Shown piece by piece: positions 58,899 to 64,000 of a DNA stretch of 64,000 nucleotides. The notes beneath the pieces were generated by a model. That model saw only the letters and a list, made by a program, of their open reading frames with translations. It did not search any database and had not been told where the DNA came from. The stretch is from Melastoma dodecandrum (taxonomy: Eukaryota; Streptophyta; Magnoliopsida; Myrtales; Melastomataceae). The stretch spans positions 310,001 to 374,000 of the forward strand of contig JARUPY010000045.1 in the NCBI GenBank assembly GCA_029817715.1. The letters are read 5' to 3'. Every line of letters starts with the position of its first letter. The first letter of the stretch is position 1. Position numbers and translations under genes: made by a program.

Positions 58899-61800
58899 AT
58901 GAGCAGCTACAATAACGGAGTCCGTACGGAGCCAGGGCAGCGACCGATATTCCCACAACTCCAAGAGATCTGAGTTCGATGTCTTCCTGAGCTTCCGGGG
59001 ACCCGATGCTCGTTTTGGCATCGTAGACCACCTCTACGAGTGCATGACCGGGGCCGGTCTCCGCGTTTTCAAGGACAACAAGGAAATCCGTCGCGGCGAA
59101 GTAATTGGGGGTAAGCTCAAGCGAGCGATCCATGGCTCCAGGGTTTACACCGTTATCTTCTCCAGGAACTACGCATCCAGCGTGTGGTGCCTCAGGGAGC
59201 TCGACGTGATGGTGGATCTCTTCGGAGGTTCAAACATCGGCGGGAAAATCATACTGCTGATTTTCTACGGGGCAGATCCGCCCGACGTAAAGCTGCGAAC
59301 AGAGCTATATCGGGAAGCGCTCGACACGCACAAGGATCGATACGGGCAGGACGTAGTGAAGAAATGGGAGGAAGTACTTAAGAAGGTCAGCGGGATCAGC
59401 GGATGGGACTCCAAAGCCATCCAGGGGTAACCACCAGAGCCTTGTTATTTTTCTCACTTTCTCTTTTGAATCATTTCTTTTTTTCTTTGGAAATAAACGT
59501 ATTGGAATCTCAGGATGGTGATGACTACAACGATTGAATTCATTGTAATTACTCTATTTTCATTGTCGTCGTGCAGGGAAGGCAGATTCGTCCGACTAAT
59601 AGTTCAAGATATCGTTGTGAAGCTGAGAATCAAGGATCAAAGTTTGCCTGATCATCTAATAGGGATCGATCATCAAGTCTCCAACATGTTAAATCTGCTG
59701 GACTGCGCCTCCTCAGGAGTACGGTTCGCGGTGCTTCACGGCATGGGGGGAATTGGGAAGACGACCCTTGCTCGCGTCGTCTTCAATAAATTATTATCTT
59801 CCCAGTTCGAAGGGTCGAGTTTCATTTCTAAGGTGCGTGAGTCAGCCACCGGTCATGGAGGCATTGCGAAGTTGCAGAACAAGTTATCAGGGGACATTCT
59901 CGGTGGACATTACGCGAGATGGTGTAACTTCGACGATGGGTTCGGCGAGATGATACAAAGGATTCGGGGCAAAAGGATGCTTCTGGTTCTCGATGACGTG
60001 GATCAGTTCTCTCAACTAGAGAAATTAGTCGGAAAAGACCCGAAAGACACAATAGGAACAGGCAGTCGAGTCATAATCACTACAAGGGATAAAAGCATTT
60101 GCAATCGATTTGTTCGTTTGGGTTCCGAAATGCTTCACTTTTATGAAATGGATAAAATGAGAGACAACCACGCCCTTCAACTCTTCAGCAGGCATGCCTT
60201 TGGCACTTATGAGCCTCCAGAAGATTATCTTTGTTTATCGAAACAGGTAGTTGAGACCACAGATAACCTTCCCTTGGCTTTGGAGGTGATTGGAGGACAC
60301 TTGTGTTGTCAAAGTAAAGAGTCGTGGAAGAATGAGCTCGAAAAGCTTAAGAAAGTTTCCCGAGAAGAAGTCTTTGATATCTTGAAGGTAAGTTACAATG
60401 GGTTAGATCAGAGAGAGAAGGAAATTTTCCTCGATATTGCGTGTTTTCGGGAAGCGATGCGTCGGTGGTATGCGGATTATCTATGGGAAGCTCGCGACCT
60501 GTATCCAAAAAGTGGAGTGACGGTATTCATCAACAAATCAATGATAAAGATTGATTCAAACGGTGAGTTCTGGATTCATGATCAGCTTCGAGACATGGGA
60601 AGAGAAATCATTCGGTCGGAAGGCGATGGAAGACCCGAATGGCGCACTAGACTTTGGGATCCAGAGGACGCCTTAAAGATATTGCTTCAACAAAAGGTAA
60701 TGAGCTATTTAAGTTGGTCGATTTCATTTTGTGATGTAGAGAATTTTTTTCACTGACATTGAAATATTACTATTCATTGAGCACAATATAATTATGAATG
60801 CTGCTCTACTTTTTTCGTTTATAAGGTCTCGAAGAAAATCATAGCAATGACCTTGGGGAGACACGATGAAGCACACAAATTCTCTGATAAGAACTTCAGT
60901 GGATTATCTAATTTGTTGTTTCTTCATCTAAATGGGACGAAACTTATTGAAGATTTTGGAAATATCCAGGAGAGTTTATTGTGGCTTTCTTGGTGGGGTT
61001 GCAATGAAAAGTTGAATTCCAACTTTTTTAAGATGAGAAGCTTAGTTGTTCTGATAATCAATGGTATCAAAGGTGGATGGATGGGTGGTAAAAAGCTGGT
61101 ATGAAATCCTCTCCTCCTATGTGTCATGCGTTTGGTAGGTAATTGTGTAAAGCGCTCTTCTTATTATTATAATTTGTGATGCATGCATTTTACAGATGAT
61201 GCCTAACTTAAGGGTGCTGGAGATCAGGAGTAGCGACATAACTACGTCACTCGACCTCTCTTGTTGCTTAAAATTGGAGATTATGGTTTTCTTGAATTGC
61301 TTCAAGTTGAAAGAAATCCACCATTCGGTGGGTAAGTTGGAGAATCTTGCTTATTTGAAAATCGGCACAAATTATTCTCTGAGGAGTTTACCGAAAGAGC
61401 TCTGTTCTGCAAGAGCTTTACATGAGCTAATTGTTACTTATTGCAAGATTGAAGAAGTACCGGAATCAATTGGGAGGTTGAAATCCTTGAGGACACTTCA
61501 CTTATCAAATAACAAGATCAGAAGATTACCCGCCTCGATATGTGGTCTGACGAGCCTACAAGTGTTCGACGTTGATGAAAACCCTCTCGACGAAGGAATT
61601 CCGGAAGAAATCGGGACATTATCGGCTTTAGAAGAATTGGACCTTTCCAGGAGCAAGATTCAGTTCCTGCCAGCAACATTTAGTCAACTCACGAGCCTCA
61701 AGTCCCTCATATTGGTTGGTTGTCGGATGCTTGAGGAGCTTCAAGGACTTCCGACCAGCCTAACAGTGTTGCTTGCTCGGGATTGTCTTCTCGACAAAGA

Positions 61801-63571
61801 AATCCTTAATGAAATCGGTAGACTATCAGCTTTAGAAGAATTGGACCTTTCGAGGAGCAAGATTTGCTTCCTGCCAGCAACAGTTAGTTAACTCACGAGC
61901 CTTAAGTCCCTCAGATTGCATGATTGCAACATGCTTCAGGAGTTTCGAGGACTTCCTTCCAACCTAACGAAGTTGGATGCTTCGTGCTGTCCTCTCGACG
62001 AAGGCATTCCTGAAGAAACCGGGAGACTATCGGCTTTAGAAGAATTGAACCTTTCGAGTAGCAAGATTCGCTTCCTGCCAGCTACATTTAGTCAACTCAC
62101 GAGCCTCAAGTCCCTCAGATTGAATTATTGCTGGATGCTTCGGGATCTTCCAGGTCTTCCAACCAGCCTAATGGTGTTAGAGGCTTCGCATTGTCATCTC
62201 ATAGAAGAAATCTCGGAAGAAATCGGGAGCCTATCTGCTTTACAAAGATTGGACCTTTCGTATTACGAGATCCGCTTTTTGCCAACAACAGTTAGGCGAC
62301 TCACGAGCCTTAAGTCCCTCAAATTGAATTGTTGCGAGATGCTTCAGGAGGTTCGAGGACTTCCAACCAGCTTAACGGATTTGGATGCTTCATATTGTCC
62401 TCTCAACGAAGGAATTCAGGAAGAAATTGGGAATCTATCAGCTTTAGAAGAATTGGACTTTTCGTACAGCAACATTCGCTTCCTGCCAGCAACAGTTAGG
62501 CGACTCACGAGCCTTAAGTCCCTTAGATTGCAAGGTTGTGACATGCTTGAGGAGCTTCGAGGACTTCCAACCAGCCTGAAAGTGTTAAATGCTTCACGTT
62601 GTCCTCTCGACAAAGGGATTCCGGAAGAAATCGGGAGACTATCGGCTTTAGAAGAACTGGACCTTTCGAGCAGCAACATTCGCTTCCTGCCAGCAACAGT
62701 TAGACAACTCACGAGCCTCAAGTCCCTCAACTTGCGTGGTTGTAAGATGCTTCAGGAGCTTCGAGGACTTCCTACAAGCCTAACGGTGTTGGATGCTTCT
62801 GAGTGTCCTCTTGAAGAAGGAATTCCGGACGAAATCGGGAGATTATCTGCTTTAGAAAAATTGGACCTTTCGTGCAGCAACATTCGCTTCCTTCCTGCAA
62901 CAGTTAGACAACTCACGAGCCTTAAGTCCCTCAAATTGTGTGGTTGTGAGATGCTTCAGGAGCTTCGAGGACTTCCTACCAGCCTAACGGTGTTGGATGC
63001 TTCCGAATGTCCTCTCGACAAAGGGATTCCGGAGGAAATCGGGAGACTATCGGCTTTAGAAATACTGGACCTTTCTTACACCAACATTCGCTTCCTGCTA
63101 GCAACAGTTAGTCAATTCATGAGCCTTAATTACCTTAGGTTGGATGGTTGTGAGATGCTTGAGGAGCTTCGAGGACTTCCAACCAGTCTTACGAAATTGT
63201 CTATTAAAGAATGCCAAAGTCTCCTCCGGGTGTCAAACATAGGGAGATTGAGGAGGGGGCTGAGGTCACTTAAGTTCAGAGAGTGTAGTGCGTTGGTGGA
63301 GATTTCAGGACTGGAACAATTGGAGATGTTGGAGAAGTTGATCTTTCACGGGTGCCATTCCATTTGCGGAATTCAGGATTTGTTGGGCTTGAAAAGATTG
63401 GAGAGAGTTACTATCTGGAGTTGCTCCTCGTTGCTCCGTGTGCCCCGTTTGATGGACGAGTGTCGCCTCTGGGTTGCTGGCTGTGACAAGTTGCGGGAAT
63501 TTAAGGGCAGTTATAGTGAGTACGAAGGAGAGAGCAGCAAAATTCAATTGGAAGATGATTCCGGGGAATGA
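58899..63571 (+). CDS. TIR-NB-ARC-LRR (TNL) immune receptor, with two disabling lesions
   Basis: Four exons: 58899-59426, 59577-60696, 60826-61098 and 61196-63571. All introns are GT-AG and, after removing one extra base, the sum is 1431 codons. The TIR domain (exon 1) has FDVFLSFRG, the IFSRNYASSVWCLREL segment with the NADase-type Glu, and KKWEEVL. NB-ARC (exon 2) shows the P-loop GMGGIGKTTLA near residue 231, kinase-2 RMLLVLDDVD, RNBS-B GSRVIITTRD, NLPLAL in the GLPL position, FLDIACF and IHD for MHD. The LRR region is in exons 3-4 and is followed by a C-terminal extension. Lesions: an extra G in the GGG run at about 58939 separates the ATG from the TIR frame, and CAA is TAA at 61889-61891 (about codon 872), cutting the LRR. 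Such receptors detect pathogen effectors in the cytosol or nucleus; a product stopped at codon 872 would keep TIR and NB-ARC with a short LRR. Confidence 0.88.
61580..63211 (+). repeat. Eight 204-bp coding repeats in the LRR region
   Basis: Units start at 61580, 61784, 61988, 62192, 62396, 62600, 62804 and 63008, exactly 204 bp (68 codons) apart, with no length change. Each encodes about three LRRs of the form IPEEIGRLSALEELDLS, IRFLPATVRQLTSLKSL and MLQELRGLPTSLTVL. The second unit holds the nonsense codon. Confidence 0.9.
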
Positions 63572-64000
63572 GGAGGTGGGAAACGAAGAAGAATTATATA
63601 ACAAGTTTCCTTTTTGTTTTGGGAAAGAGGTGATTATTATTTGGGGGATTAAAGGGAGGTTGGGGTTTACATCCTTAGAGTTTTTGTCATTTAATATCAG
63701 ACAAAAGTAATAAAAGTTTAAAGATCCGATGAGACGAGCTTGAGCTCGTTCGAGCTTCATGTAAATCAATTGAAATTAAATTTAGTATGTATTGAAATTT
63801 TGTATTGATTACATATTTTAGATAGATTATTTTCGATTAATTGGGTTTCTTGAAATATTGGTTTGGTCATCCCTAGGGACAGCCTTCTTGGCCTCAACCT
63901 GATAAAGAAAGGCCATACAATCAAAATACTGGATCAATCTCCTGTTATGTAGTACTATATCAAAATTCTATTTCACCAAAAATGAAATTCAACGAGAACA
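63572..64000. other. 3' flank of the receptor, no gene
   Basis: Probable 3' untranslated region and spacer. A short GAGCTTGAGCTCGTTCGAGC piece at about 63736 resembles the hAT ends at 53.8-55.2 kb. Confidence 0.45.

Noticed and set aside
62416..62934. Minus-strand ORFs of 60-104 codons
   Set aside because: They are shadows of the 204-bp LRR repeats of the receptor.

Overview
This is a nuclear window from a flowering plant, most likely a core eudicot. The evidence is split genes with GT-AG introns, plant-only families (ACC oxidase, PFA-DSP phosphatase, fibrillin, a TIR-NB-ARC-LRR receptor), plant-type TATA boxes, and a dense load of Copia, Gypsy, TRIM, hAT and MITE-like elements. The TIR-NB-ARC-LRR type and LRR style would suit a rosid such as a Myrtales species, but I cannot fix the species from the sequence.

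Layout. 1-1.4 kb holds the 3' four-fifths of a plant atypical dual-specificity phosphatase. 2.3-2.9 kb is a foldback MITE with a perfect 8-bp target duplication. 3.75-4.9 kb is an ACC oxidase gene on the minus strand. 7.2-9.1 kb is a solo LTR. From 9.8 to 56.2 kb the window is dominated by one expanded family: single-domain Gnk2/DUF26 (ginkbilobin-like) secreted cysteine-rich proteins. I count eight open copies (15057, 17985, 21759, 33557, 38552, 41278, 49921, 52582), four broken copies (36500, 43784, 45746, 55689) and further relics (about 29.9 kb and 44.97 kb), all on the plus strand. Between them lie repeated flanking DNA and transposons. 9779-16372 and 16373-23072 form a direct tandem segmental duplication with an identifiable junction. 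One unit carries a 2.4-kb solo LTR that is absent at the matching site of the other, and an approximately 880-bp block around the Gnk2 gene is identical between units while the flanks have diverged, which points to gene conversion. 23.9-29.9 kb is a nest of a long-TIR element, a degenerate Copia element and a TRIM. 53.2-55.2 kb is a broken fibrillin exon followed by a decayed hAT element. 58.9-63.6 kb is a TIR-NB-ARC-LRR immune receptor whose LRR region is eight consecutive 204-bp units with no length variation, one of them carrying a nonsense codon.

How the parts work together. The biological core is defence: a birth-and-death array of small secreted Gnk2-like (antifungal or lectin-like) proteins next to an intracellular TIR-type receptor. 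The Gnk2-like copies keep the C-X8-C-X2-C signature and the other fold cysteines of the domain, carry extra cysteines, and do not keep the residues that line up with the mannose-binding triad known from ginkbilobin-2, so ligand and activity are open. Several otherwise good genes (phosphatase, ACC oxidase, fibrillin, one Gnk2 copy, the receptor) carry exactly one single-base frameshift, mostly in short homopolymers. This may be assembly error rather than biology and should be kept in mind when reading the broken calls.
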